From NCBI GenBank assembly GCA_021014325.1, contig JAJGQC010000708.1:74501-138500 (forward strand): 64,000 nt of DNA, given 5' to 3'. The notes below the pieces were generated by a model. The model ran no database searches. It was not told the origin of the DNA and worked only from the letters and a program-made list of their open reading frames with translations. Origin of the DNA: Plazaster borealis. Its lineage: Eukaryota > Echinodermata > Asteroidea > Forcipulatida > Labidiasteridae. Every line of letters begins with the position of its first letter. Positions within the stretch are counted from its first letter, which is position 1. Position numbers and translations under genes: made by a program. Positions 1 through 10,989 of the stretch are shown one piece after another.

Positions 1-2
1 AA

Positions 3-3000
3 CAGGATGAAGCCTTCTATGTTGCAAAATCGTCACAGGAACGACTACTGCCATCTTGGACTGGATTTAATCAACTGCTTTCATCCAATATCCCTCCTAA
101 GGCAACAATAGCTTATTTGCCAGTGATAGATGCCAGCCCAACTGATTTTAACACCGTCCACACTGTACTACACCGAAGCTTGGAGATAGCAGCTCAATTG
201 GCACTTCCAGCTATTGTGATAGTGGTTGACCAGGCCATTTATTGCAAAGCTCAAACAATCCGCTGCAAGATCCAATATTTCTGAAGAAGATAGTCATTCG
301 TCTGGGGGCTTTCCACACAACGATGACAGCACTTGCTTGTATTGGGAAGCGATTTCAGGAGGCAGGACTGCAAGATATTCTTATTGAAGCAGGTGTTGTA
401 GCTACAGGCTCGGTGACTGGTGTGATGAACGGCCACAACTACAATAGAAGTATCAGATGTCACAAGCTTATGGCCGAAGCACTTCAATGCTAGCGCTGGC
501 AGAGCTTCATGGGTTCTTTGGAAGAGGAGAAGCAACATCAGTACGGAGAAGCAGTGGCATCTCTACAAGGGTCATTTCCAAGTGAATTCACCAACCAAGT
601 TCAAGGAGAGTTGTACCAAGAAATGGTCAAGGAGTATGGGGATTTCATTGAAGAAGGAAAGAAGGATGCTACTTTCAAATTTTGGTCTTCCTATCTTGAT
701 TTGGTTGGAAATGTCCTCCTGTTCATACGTGCAACACGAGAAGGGGATTGGCAACTACATCTTGCTTCAGTCAGAGCCCTGCTTCCTTGGATGTTTGCCT
801 ATGACAGAACAAATTATGCACGGTACCTGCCAGTTTATTGGATCGAGATGAGCCAACTTTCTACCACTCATCCATACATTTACGACGAGTTGATGAAGGG
901 TCACTTTGGAGTGCAACGCCAAGACAGTCATGGGTTTGCACAGGTGGCATGCGATATGACCATTGAGCAGACAGTAAATAGAGACACAAAGACCAGAGGA
1001 GGAGTAAAGGGTTTTTCAAACAACCAAGGAGCTACAAACCGCTGGGTCAGAGGCCACCATGAAAGAGCCCTTATCACAAGACAGTGTGAAGAAATGGCTG
1101 GAAAGGGTGAGAAGTCTTCAAAAAGAGCAGACCTAACAAAAAGCAGGATGACAAGGGACCAGCAGGATGTAGCCAATATCATGAGTACCGTCAACAGCAT
1201 GACAAATCCCTTTGTGGTCGATCGAGAGACAGATGCTGATGATCTTGTGCATCTCTCATCAGGCATTGTTGCATCAGTCAGTGTGTGCTCAGATCTACTG
1301 AAAGCAGGGGAGAAGGGGGAGGTCGCATTCATCAACTTCGCCAAAACCAGACAACAAGGAGATGTCGATCTTAACAAGCCCATCACCAAGATGAAACTTA
1401 AGACATTTGCCGATTCTGACAAGACAAAAATCAACATGAAAGGGAAAGAAGTTGTGCTGAAGAGTGCCTGTGAGTTACTGGCAAGGCTCATCATCATCGG
1501 CCGTGTGCGCAAAGTTGATCAACGGAAGATGCTAAGTCACTCCTTAAGCCCATACCCACCAGCCATTTGTAAACAAGATGGATGTTTAGTCAAAAACAAC
1601 AAGGCTGCCCTTCTTCACCAATTGGAAAATTTACCGGAGTCATCCCCAACGTTGGATCCACCGAAGGAGTCGGTGTGGATTATTGATGCTATGGCAATGC
1701 TTCAAGGCCTAATACCAAGTAGGATGCCTGCTACCATGGGACAGTTGGCCAAGAAAATCCTGAAGGATGCAGTTTACCAAGCCAGAAGCACCAGTTCTGA
1801 TGTTGTCCACTTTGTCACTGACACATATCCCCCTGTTAGCATTAAAGGTGCAGAAAGAAAAAGACGTGCTGCAAGTGGGTCCCAGCGGATAAAAATTGCA
1901 AACCAGGACCAACCCGTTCCAAAGCAATGGAAAAAATTCTTGGCAAATGGCTTCAACAAGCAACACTTTGCCGAGTTTTTATATGAGACGTGGTGTGCTT
2001 GTGGTGAGGATGAACTCAAGGGAGTTGATGTATACCTGGCTCATTCTGAAGAATGCCACAAGTTATCTTGTCGTAGCGGTACCACTGTCAGTGAAGCAAT
2101 TCCAGAGCTATACTCTACTCAAGAGGAGGCAGACACGAGGATGATGCTACACCCAAAGTACATCAGCAACATGGGTAAAAAGGATATCATCATAAAGAGC
2201 CCGGACAACGACATATTCATCATTGGCATTGGCGTGTCTGCCCAACTTGAGGGTTCCAAGTTGTATTTTCATACTGGAAAACAAGATAAGGAGCGCACAA
2301 TTGATTTGAACGCCCTACAGTGTCATCTTGGAGAGGAAATCAGCAATGCCATTGTAGGCCTCCACCCATTTACGGGTTGCGATTCAGTTAGTGCTACATG
2401 TATGTATGGACTGGGAAAGACTAAACCCTTTACACTGGTGTCGAAGACTCCAAAGTTTACCAAGGCATTCCAGGAGCTTGGAAAAGCATTCACACTTACA
2501 GATGACCTGATTTCTACTCTGGAGGAATTTGTTTGCAAGTTATATGGGATGAACGAAATCAGAACGGTGAATGAAGCAAGATATGCTTTGTTTTCCATGG
2601 CTACAAGACAAGAAGACATCATGCCCCCAAACAAAGATGCCCTTGTGAAACACATCCAGAGGGCCAATTACCAAACCGCTATTTGGAGGCGCTGCTTAGA
2701 GAGCCAGCCAGATGTTCCGTCACCAGTTGGGCAAGGTTGGAAATCGGTTGATGGAGGGCTTGGAATAGACTGGATGGATATGCAACCTGCTCAACAGAGC
2801 ATCCTTGAACTGACTTCATGCAAGTGCAAAAAGTCCAAATGTAAAGTCACAGAAGCAGATGACCAGTGTTGTGCGTCTTTGGGTCTTCCCTGCACAGAAC
2901 TGTGTGAGTGCAAGAACTGCAACAACATGGCTGCGCCAGATGAGGAACCAATCATTGAAGAAGAAGAAGAAGAAGAAGCAGAAGCTAATGAAGGTGACAA

Positions 3001-3043
3001 CTGTGACGATGAGGATAACTTTGAAGAAGAGGAGTTGTTTTAA
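3..3043 (+). pseudogene. DNA-transposon protein with XPG/FEN1-like nuclease and CXC cluster (Academ-like?), broken
   Basis: Coding sequence runs off the left edge of the window. Frame 3 is open from base 3 to about 281 and contains YLPVIDASPTDFNTVHTVL and VVDQAIYCKA. Similarity then continues in frame 2 from about 250, so there is a frameshift near 250-275. An in-frame TAG at 491-493 separates this from an 844-codon open stretch (509-3043). Counting from the ATG at 509, the nuclease core shows VWIID (D393), EEADTRMML (E539/E540/D542), SPDNDIFIIG (D566, D568) and HPFTGCDSVSA (D625). This is the spacing of acidic motifs in XPG/FEN1-type PIN nucleases. Residues 771-804 form a cysteine cluster (CKCKKSKC, GLPCTELCECKNC) like the tesmin/TSO1 CXC motif, followed by a Glu-rich tail. 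XPG-type nucleases are known from Academ transposons, and I infer that family. A domesticated gene is possible, but the frameshift plus the stop argue for a decayed copy. Confidence 0.6.
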
Positions 3044-3682
3044 CATGTTCAGGTAGGTAGCAGAACCTCATATATCCCATAAATAACAGTCTCCTTTTTA
3101 CAGGAAATAAATAGTTGACAGGTCACCATTTTGGGATATGTTTGTGTGGGAAGTTTTCTTTGAAGACTAGTTTTACATTGTGGAATATGATCATTTAATT
3201 TTTTTGCTGATTGATTTATCACAATATTGATGCAAGATTTTTGTACATGAAGAAAATGGGAAGTTTTCACAGTATATAATTTGCGGCAGTAAACAGTCAA
3301 TTGATAGGTTTTCTACTTTATAATTTAATATTCTTACCTTAGTTAGAACAGTCACGTTTTGTGCAAAGCAACCAACTTGAAGCTGAAAACAATTTTTATT
3401 TGCTTCACTCTATTTGCCAGCGAAATGTTTACGCAAGTCCATAGTAACTGAACCATGCACATCCAGGCACAAGAGTATGGGGTGTACTTTAGTATGGCGC
3501 TTGTTTAGATCGTGATTCAGGTTTCAAAGCCCGATCCAGTTGACATGGTGATAATCAGATTGCATGTAACACTTCTATAGCGAATAATGCAGCATGATAA
3601 AACAATGAATTTTTTTTTAAAGTTTGCACTTTATCTTATATTCTTATCATTTTCTTTCCTCTTTTGTCTTTGTGTGTTAAAG

Positions 3683-3834
3683 ATGAGGATGACATGATAA
3701 CCAGGTCCTTACAGCTCCCAACAGACTACAACGTGCGGTATGAGAACCAAGTCTTAACAGCTCCCAGCAGAATGGATCTGCCTTACTACCAATGTAATGA
3801 AAGTTGTATGTACTGTTCATCAACCTTGTTTTAA
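3683..3834 (+). CDS. Possible alternative 3' exon of the transposon gene
   Basis: A pyrimidine-rich tract ending in AG at 3681-3682 precedes a stretch that is open in one frame (DEDDMITRSLQLPTDYNV) to a TAA at 3832-3834. A consensus donor (CAG|GTAGGT) lies at about 3050, just past the stop codon of the main reading frame. The exon also contains a near-repeat of a 25-base piece (about 3699-3724 and 3743-3769). This is speculative: splicing from that donor would join 3' untranslated sequence, so it could simply be a UTR intron. Confidence 0.15.
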
Positions 3835-4690
3835 TTGGTAAAGAAGCAGCACAAAGTACTTGAATAGATTGTTTTTTACCTTAACATTTATTGTTTGTAA
3901 ATGAACTTCCTCATTCAGAATAAGTGTTAAATCGATACAGGCTTTGTGGCAGAAAAATGACAAACTTACGATTCTGGGCTTAAAATATCATTTTCAGGCA
4001 AATTTCAGTGCTTCTTGAAATGGCACACTGTACACCTTCACATCTAATATTTTGTACAATAAATATGAAGTTAGACTACAACAGCGGTATCATATTCACT
4101 GATAAAAACCAATTGCCACGTGTATTTGTGAAAATCACTTGCACCAGATGCAGTCATTTATTAAAGGAATTAAACTTTTAACCCTAACAAGCCCAAGCTA
4201 TTTTTGCTCTTCCAGGCTAAAAGGGGGGGGGGTCCCCAATATCTATATTATTGGTCTAAATGCTATAATTTTTAGCACACATAATAGAGCAACTTGATAT
4301 CTACAAGATGCAAACATTGGAATTTCTCAGGGTCACCATATGATCTGAAAGTATTTTAAATAATTTTTGATGGTCCTAGGATGCCATTTTGTATTTAAAT
4401 TCCCATTGAAGATACCCTCATTTCATTGGCTTATCAATACAAATATAACTGATATATGAGTTAATAGCTGTATAAATGTGTTTCTTCAAGCAGGCTTGGA
4501 TCCTCGATTCTGATTGGTCGATCCATAGCAACAAGGAGTGTGATATAAACTTATATTGCACGGCCCATATCATACCCTGCGTCTTGTGGGTTGTAACTCT
4601 GCGTATGCGCTTTTATAAGCTATACGCAAAACGTACAGCTTATAAGGAGTTTATGTAAATTCAAAAGTGGCGCGTTTGCTTGAAGATACA
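3835..4690. other. AT-rich intergenic DNA
   Basis: I see no gene here. There is a short G run near 4220 and a small inverted stretch around 4600-4650 (AAGCTATACGC / GTACAGCTTAT). The region is otherwise unremarkable. Confidence 0.5.
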
Positions 4691-4693
4691 TTC

Positions 4694-4817
4694 ATTATCA
4701 CATGCGCGCGAGTGGAATACAGAAAACATAGCGCGTCTGCGTCCCATATTTTGGCCTCGTTGGATATGGGACGAGAAGCGCTATATTTTTCCGTATTCCA
4801 CTGCGCTTGTGTGATAA
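4694..4817. repeat. Imperfect inverted repeat, about 54-bp arms
   Basis: The left arm (4694-4748: TTATCACATGCGCGCGAGTG, then GGAATAC and CGTCCCATA) is repeated in reverse complement at 4764-4817 (TATGGGACG, GTATTCCACTGCG, GTGTGATAA) around a 15-base loop. It could be a small foldback MITE. No target duplication was identified. Confidence 0.6.
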
Positions 4818-4832
4818 CCTATATTTCTGATC

Positions 4833-5028
4833 TGGGCCCAATTTTTATAAAGCAAGGAAGCATAAAAACTTGATAAGCACAGAAATTTATTACTGAGCAG
4901 AAATAGGTTACCAGCCAAAATACCATTCAGTTTATATTGCTGCGACTGGTACCCCACTCAATTCTTGCTTAGCAAAGATATTTACTAAGCAGAATTATCT
5001 GCTTAACAGCTTTATGAAATTGGGCCCA
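4833..5028. mobile_element. MITE with GGGCCCAATTTCATAAAGC-type termini, about 196 bp
   Basis: The element begins TGGGCCCAATTTTTATAAAG and ends CTTTATGAAATTGGGCCCA, which are inverted copies of each other. The interior holds recurring pieces (GGTTACCAGCCAAAATACCA, GACTGGTACCCCACTC, TTGCTTAGCAAA, TCTGCTTAACAG). The same family recurs around 23.1, 27.1-28.1 and 31.5 kb in both orientations. No transposase is encoded. Confidence 0.75.
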
Positions 5029-5778
5029 GATTTGAGTTGAAAATTAATTATAATGTACAAAATAACAATTCACATAAATTTAGAAACAAAAACATTTTTT
5101 AATTTTTTATTTATTGTTTTGGCGCCATTTTTCATTAAAAAAAACAAAGAAACTCTAACATTTTTTTTTAAGTGGTGCTTCAAGAATGAAACATAATATT
5201 TACATGTATGTGATTTATTGTAATTAAATAAAAACAGCCTCAGTTACATTGTAAACTTGTTCATATCAAGAAAATAAACTAAATATATTATTGGTTGCCA
5301 TGACGAATGTATTCAAATTTTATATTAAAATGTTCGGTATAAGAATTTAGGAAAAGTCACAAAATTTTGTTCGAATCAAACATAAACTGTAGACGTGGCA
5401 AACAAAAATGTGGTAGAGGGGGGGAGGGGCACAATGCCCCCCTAGGGTTAAGGCGCCATTTTTTCAGAAGTGCTCCACTTGTGGAGGTGGGAACTATCAG
5501 GCTTTCGATAAGAACCACAATACCAACATTTTTGGCCATATTTTAGGTAGTCACAAGGAGGAGACTACAAAAATCAGTTTAGGAAGCTGTTTTGACCCCA
5601 TGCCCTATGGTCTAATGTACTGTGAAGAGTGTCCCCAGTTGCTGGATCAATACAGTACATGTACATAGTGAATGTACAATGTACTACTGTACTGTGTGTT
5701 GACAATGAACTTGAGTGCCAGCAATGTTGAATGTCTGTTTGTCTGGGTTGTTATCAATGAACGTGACTACTGTACCAT
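5029..5778. other. AT-rich intergenic DNA
   Basis: No gene is seen. The stretch has long A/T runs (5085-5175) and a short C/G-rich patch at 5415-5450. Confidence 0.5.
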
Positions 5779-5884
5779 AATTTTCGGATTATAAGCCGCC
5801 CGGCGTATAAACCGCAATGCCCCCAAAAATAAAAAATAAGATTTAGGTGTCAGCATATAAGCCGCCCGGCATATAAACCGCAGT
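5779..5884. repeat. Duplicated ATAAGCCGCCCGGC motif
   Basis: Two copies of ATAAGCCGCCCGGC(G/A)TATAAACCGC lie about 60 bases apart (from about 5790 and 5856). Similar ATAAGCCGC-rich dispersed repeats occur in several animal genomes. I cannot assign a family. Confidence 0.5.
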
Positions 5885-5925
5885 CGCGAGCTCACACAGG
5901 AGAGAGGCCGTGCGTATTTGCGGTC

Positions 5926-5986
5926 CTTTGTGGCGATGTGCAGTGACTGGCGGGCGGCACATTAGTCATTGTACGTCGCCACAAAG
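5926..5986. repeat. Short hairpin, about 23-bp arms
   Basis: CTTTGTGGCGATGTGCAGTG (5926-5945) is followed after a short GC-rich loop by its near reverse complement (5963-5986, ending CGTCGCCACAAAG). Confidence 0.55.
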
Positions 5987-6400
5987 TGCGAGTTGCGTCG
6001 CAATGAAGTCAAAATGTATTAAAGTTAACACCACTGATCGTTTTTGTAATGGTCTATTAGGATGGTCTACAGCAAGTGGGCATACTTTTCATTAAACACA
6101 TCAATCAACCAAGCCATGAGCAATTCATCTAATTTGTTGGTCACATTCTTGAGAAAGAAAGAGAAAGGGTATATTATTTTGAAGGGGGTTCATGCACATA
6201 TTCAACTGTGTTTGTTTATTGTGATTTGGCAAACCTAAGAACTGATCACAGTTTGCCCAATGCCAAGTAAGACAAATACTGTAGACTGTGCAAGTCTTGC
6301 TAGTATTCAAACTTCTATAACCAAGTTTGTCCCAACCATATTGAGTTCTATTTCATAACATTCGTACAAGGTCTTTAGAGGGATTGCATTCCTTCCTACG
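5987..6400. other. Intergenic DNA before the DIRS element
   Basis: I see nothing functional. The left limit of the DIRS element is not resolvable by eye. Confidence 0.4.
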
Positions 6401-6540
6401 TGATGGCATGCGGATCACACAATACATTCAAAGGTTGTATTGTTATTCAAATAAGTCCAAGGGGAGATACCCCTATATAAGCCCTGAACCCAAGACATGA
6501 GGCATCTTTTCTTTGTGTGTGAGCAGCATTGTGGATAACG

Positions 6541-7463
6541 ATGGACTCGATTGATTTAGAGCTCCCGTCAGACATTGAGTCTGAGTTTCAATGCGCCAGG
6601 CCGCTGGTGAACAATCAGATGACACGCCAAATGTAAGCTTAGAAGCGAAGCTTTAGGCAAATTCATCGGGAATTCATAAACTATCCCTCTCCATCGCCAG
6701 TATGCAAAACATGCTGACAAACATGGTAAAAAACCACCAGTCGGCTGCAATTCCAGTTGACAACACGGTTGATGTTGATGATTTCGTTGGGCAACAGGGT
6801 AACTGTTATGACCCAAACCAAAGTTTCGAGCTGACCAGTAACATGGCAGCCAGTTCTCCTGATTTTGATATTCTGTCTTGCGAAGACATTTATGAGACTT
6901 CTGAAGCCAAAGGCGCAGAAATTTTCTCAAATTTGGCCGACAGGGCAACCAAAGCAGTAACACAACCGATTAAAAAGGAGATATATACAAAGATCGCAGA
7001 AAATTATGTGACACCGGCTAATGCGACGGCAATCTGCCCCCAGAGTGGACGCAGATTTGTGGGGTACTATTCCTGCGTCGGCCCGCTCCAAAGACGTGGG
7101 CACTCAGCAAATTCAGAAGCACGTGGTCAAAGGTATGATTCCATACTTCCATATTCTAAACGAACTAAGGGAGACCGCCAAGGCGGGTACCGTAGCATAC
7201 ACCGACAGAATCAAACAGTATGCCCTCAATGGCATTACACTATCAGGAAATGCATCATATGAATTGAGTGTGAAGCGACGGGAAGACTTGAAACCCTGCC
7301 TTAACCCCATGTATAAACGCCTGTGCTCAAGGAGCACACCTGTGTCTGATAAGCTATTTGGGCAAGATTTAAATTCATCAATAAAACAAGTTGCCGAGGC
7401 ATTTAAAGTCGGTAGAAAGCTGACTTATTTAGAAAGTAATGAAAGTACGTACTCAAAACTGTA
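6541..7463 (+). pseudogene. DIRS gag-like ORF, frameshifted
   Basis: An ATG at 6541 (MDSIDLELPSDIESEF) opens the reading frame, which is broken within about 100 bases. Coding continues at 6702 in another frame (IKKEIYTKIAENYVTPANA) and shifts again near 7030-7040 into the frame of 7021-7464. That last piece has the DIRS gag signature APRVDADLWG, SKDVGTQQIQK, and then LSVKRREDLKPCLNPMYKRL. At least two frameshifts make it non-functional. The product would form the element's ribonucleoprotein. Confidence 0.65.
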
Positions 7464-7689
7464 GGTTCGAGTCTTACCCCCAAAGAACCCGTGGGTTTCA
7501 CCAGGTTTTCACGACAGGGCGTCCCTCGGGAAACAGAACTCGCTCGCGGTATACGCAACCCTACTACCCAAGTGGCAAACGCCCAGGTGGGAGAAATGAT
7601 AGTGGGAAGTTTTCCCACCATAAACCTACAGCAACAGCTACGAGTGGCCAATCTACTGACCCCAAAAAATGGTATGTAAAACATGACTC

Positions 7690-8580
7690 CACTGCGATTT
7701 CGACAGGTGCCGGGCAGTTAAAGTTTCACCGTCAAAATTGGTCTCAGATTACCTCCGACAGATGGATACTAAACACCATATCAGGCTGCAAAATTGATTT
7801 CATTGCACGCCCTGTACAATCAGTCAAACCAAAAAGAATAAGGTTTTCTGATGAGGAAATTCAGACTGTGAATCATGAGATAAAAGAACTCCTTAAAAAG
7901 GGTGCAATTCAGCCCACCAAAAAGTCTAACTGTCGATTCGTAACATATTCCTTATACCCAAAAAATCTGGTGGTCTGAGACCGGTTATAAATCTGAAAGA
8001 TTTGAATACATTTGTCAGATATGAACATTTCAAAATGGAAAATATAAAACTAGTTAAGGAGATTATTCAATCCAATGACTTCCTTACTTCCATTGACCTG
8101 AAAGATGCGTATTTCACAATCCCCATGTGTGAGATTGATCAAACATATCTGTGCTTTTCATGGGAGAATCAGCTATACAGGTTCACCTGTTTACCATTCG
8201 GGCTGAGCTCAGCCGCTCGAATATTCCCAAGGTGATTAAACCAGTAATTGCAGCAGCAAGAAGTAAAGGAATTCGTTTGGTAATTTTTATTGACAATATT
8301 TTGATCATGGCTTCATCGGAAAATGAAAGTACTAAACAAACAACCTGTGTGGTACAGTTGCTGGAACATTTGGGATTCCAGATAAACAAAAGAAAGTCCT
8401 GATTGAAACCGCAGAACCATTCAACAAACCTAGGCGTTGCAATCGATTCCAAAACAATTACAATTAATGTTCCAAAATCGAAAATGTACTAATTAAAATC
8501 AGGAGGAACAAAAAATTTGCAAAATAAAGTCTTGACTTTTCGGAATCTTGCAACATTTATAGGCATGCCACCTTTGATGC
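7690..8580 (+). pseudogene. DIRS reverse transcriptase, 5' portion
   Basis: RT fingers and palm are visible in pieces: KELLKKGAIQP, then (other frame) RPVINLKDLN, TSIDLKDAYFTIPM (about 8087-8128), YRFTCLPFGLSSAARIF, and VIFIDNILIM (about 8280-8310). The catalytic YxDD-type box reads FIDN, so the second aspartate is lost. Frameshifts lie near 7940-7980 and 8225-8235, and a TGA follows RKS at 8400. The coding sequence stops at the L1 insertion point (8580) and resumes at 14266. Confidence 0.75.
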
Positions 8581-8675
8581 ATCAATGACCCCGTGAGAGT
8601 AGGACGTGTTTTCGGGGAGCTCCACTCGCTTCACTGAGCACAGCAAATCTTGCATACTATAAAAAATGATACGCA

Positions 8676-9419
8676 ATGGGCCCAAAGCGACGAGGAGGCC
8701 ACCCGGCCGGTACCGCCTCTCGCCCCTTGGCCTCGGGTCATGAAGTCCTGCACCCCAAACTCCCCATTGGAAGAACAGGCGGCCTGGGCGAAGATTTCAA
8801 ATCGTTCGTAAGAGCAACTCTCAAACAACTTCTTGAGGGGCAACGGCAGCTTGAGGAACAACTCGGGACCTCAATAGAATTCAACAGTGAGCGGATAGCG
8901 GGTCTCGAAAAGGCAAAAGAACTTTTAGAAGACACCGTAGACGAGCTAAAATCAGACCTCTCCGCCAACCAGACCCAGCTAGCACAACAGCAGGCTGAAA
9001 TTAACAAGCAAGAACGTTTCTCAAGGCGTAATAACTTTAGAATACTTGGACTGGAAGAATCTACAGAGGAGAAATATATGGATCTGGTCAGAAACATCTT
9101 GGTGGAGAAGTTTGGTTTTGAAGCTGAACCTCTGATAGAACGAGCCCACCGTGATGGCAGAGGAAAGAACGGGAAACCAGCCCATGTGCTCGTCAAGATG
9201 TTATCTTACCAGAGCAAGGTAAAGGTGATGAAGTCTCACCGCACCGCCTTTGAGGGTTCACCCATGTATGTTTTGGACGACCTCACGGCAGCCGATCGAC
9301 AGGAAAAGCTCAAGTGGAAAACTGAGGTGAAAACCCTATACGATCAAGGGACCAAGCTGAGGTTCTTTGCTGGGAAATGGCGACTCAGAGACAGTGGCCT
9401 CTTTGTTTTTCAACGGTAA
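8676..9419 (+). CDS. L1-type ORF1 protein (coiled coil plus RNA-binding domain)
   Basis: The 247 residues are uninterrupted. A basic, Gly/Pro-rich N-terminus leads into a coiled coil at about residues 45-112 (heptad-like QLEEQLG, GLEKAKELLEDTVDELKSDL, QQQAEINKQERFSRR). An RRM-like segment follows (NNFRILGLEES, residues about 118-128), then a C-terminal domain (ERAHRDGR, PAHVLVKML). This order matches L1 ORF1p (Transposase_22 type), a trimeric RNA chaperone that coats the element RNA. The ATG at 8676 is the first in frame after the short leader. It is the only undamaged gene of this element. Confidence 0.8.
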   Translation: MGPKRRGGHPAGTASRPLASGHEVLHPKLPIGRTGGLGEDFKSFVRATLKQLLEGQRQLEEQLGTSIEFNSERIAGLEKAKELLEDTVDELKSDLSANQTQLAQQQAEINKQERFSRRNNFRILGLEESTEEKYMDLVRNILVEKFGFEAEPLIERAHRDGRGKNGKPAHVLVKMLSYQSKVKVMKSHRTAFEGSPMYVLDDLTAADRQEKLKWKTEVKTLYDQGTKLRFFAGKWRLRDSGLFVFQR

Positions 9420-10080
9420 CTAACTTTAATTCCAGACTGTTGTTTGCTTTCGGTAACAGAAATGTTGTTATATCCCTTTTATCATACCAGCTAAATTCCA
9501 GTTTCTGCCCTCACTAGTATAAACTGTGTTTTATTTCTGAGCCTAAGTAGTTTGTATTGAGGACAGTAGGGATTACACTTATTCCGGGTTTTTTGTTAAG
9601 TACATGTAACTTTCAATTTGATACCCTGAAAGTAGAGCTCCTACTTAGCACAATCCGAGTAGTGTCATTTTTGCATCGTTTGTTTTTTGGGGGGTTTTGG
9701 GGGGGATTTATTTTTTTCCAAGTGGTTTTTTGTCTCTCTCCCCAGTATGGGAAGTTGGTTTGGGGGATTTTTATTATTGCAGCAAAAACAAAACAAAACG
9801 GAGGATTGTAATTCTGTATAGTTATGCCAACTCCTTAATTTCTTGTACAAGAGGTACATGATCCCATGGCTTAAAGTGTCCCTTTGTTATCACGACATTC
9901 CTTCCCTTTTCTTTTACCTGACTGCTTTATATTCAATAGGAGAAGAGTTCCCTTTTCTTATAAAAATTCTCAGCTTTTTGTTTGGACCACTAAAACGAGG
10001 CGCCAATCAGGTTCATCTTTTGCATATTAATATGAGTTGTAATGTCAAGCTTGCAATGTTCTAAAGGCACCCCGCCTCAA

Positions 10081-10700
10081 AATGTGTCCATTGTTTCCAT
10101 GAACTGTCGCGGTTTGGCAGATCATAAAAAAAGGAGGGACGTCTTATATTTGTTAAGGACAAAGCGTTATTCCATTTACTGTTTGTAAGACGTCCATTGT
10201 ACAGACTCCATGGAGAGGAGGATTAGAACTGAATCGGGATTTGACTGTTATTTTAGCTCTTTTAAAAGTAACTCGAGAGGTGTGGCAATTCTTTTAAACA
10301 GTACGTTTGAGTTTAAAGTTCTATCATGTAAAACTGACCCAAATGGTAATTTTTGGGCGCTCAGTTTAGATATTTATGGTTATAACATTACTTTAATTAA
10401 TTTATATGGTCCTAATAAAGATGATCGTAATTTCTATGAAACTAATAACAATATCATTACTGATTACGATAACCCCCACACAATTATATGTGGAGATTGA
10501 AATTTGGTATTGAATGACAAAATAGATTGTTGTAATTATGTTAACATTAACAACCCATCGGCTAGACAGAGAGTGTTGGATTTGTGCAACCACTTAAATC
10601 TCATTGATCCCTGACGCATTCAAAGAATGAGTCAATGAGGCAAAACTCTCCATTAAAACAGTCCAGGCTAGATTTCTTTCTAATTTTTTTGGAGATGAAC
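10081..10700 (+). pseudogene. L1 ORF2 endonuclease domain, broken
   Basis: ORF2 begins near 10081 with VSIVSMNCRGLADHKKRRDV, the N-terminal motif of the L1 apurinic-like endonuclease that nicks target DNA. MERRIRTESGFDCYFSSFK, SRGVAILLN and ITLINLYGPNKDDRNFYE follow. The GDxN metal-binding motif reads CGD-stop-N, with a TGA at 10498-10500 where the family has an aromatic residue. Another stop lies in the DVHCT region near 10187. Similarity continues to LCNHLNLIDP. Confidence 0.7.
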
Positions 10701-10989
10701 ACTAAACTAGTTTCTTGAGATATTAAACTGGGCTATTGCACGAACCATTCAATGGTTGATTTACAACTGGATTTCAATCAAGTAGATAGAGGTGTTAGGT
10801 TAATGGAAATTTAATAATTCTCTTCTTATGGACGCAACTTATGTTTTCAAATCAGTTTAAAACCAATATTAGAGAAATTGTTGATATGTATGCCGCCTCG
10901 CCCTATCAACACACAAAGCTGGGTGACATTTATTTATTTTAGTATCCATTACCAATTATTTTTTGAAATGTTATTAATGGAGGTTAGAA

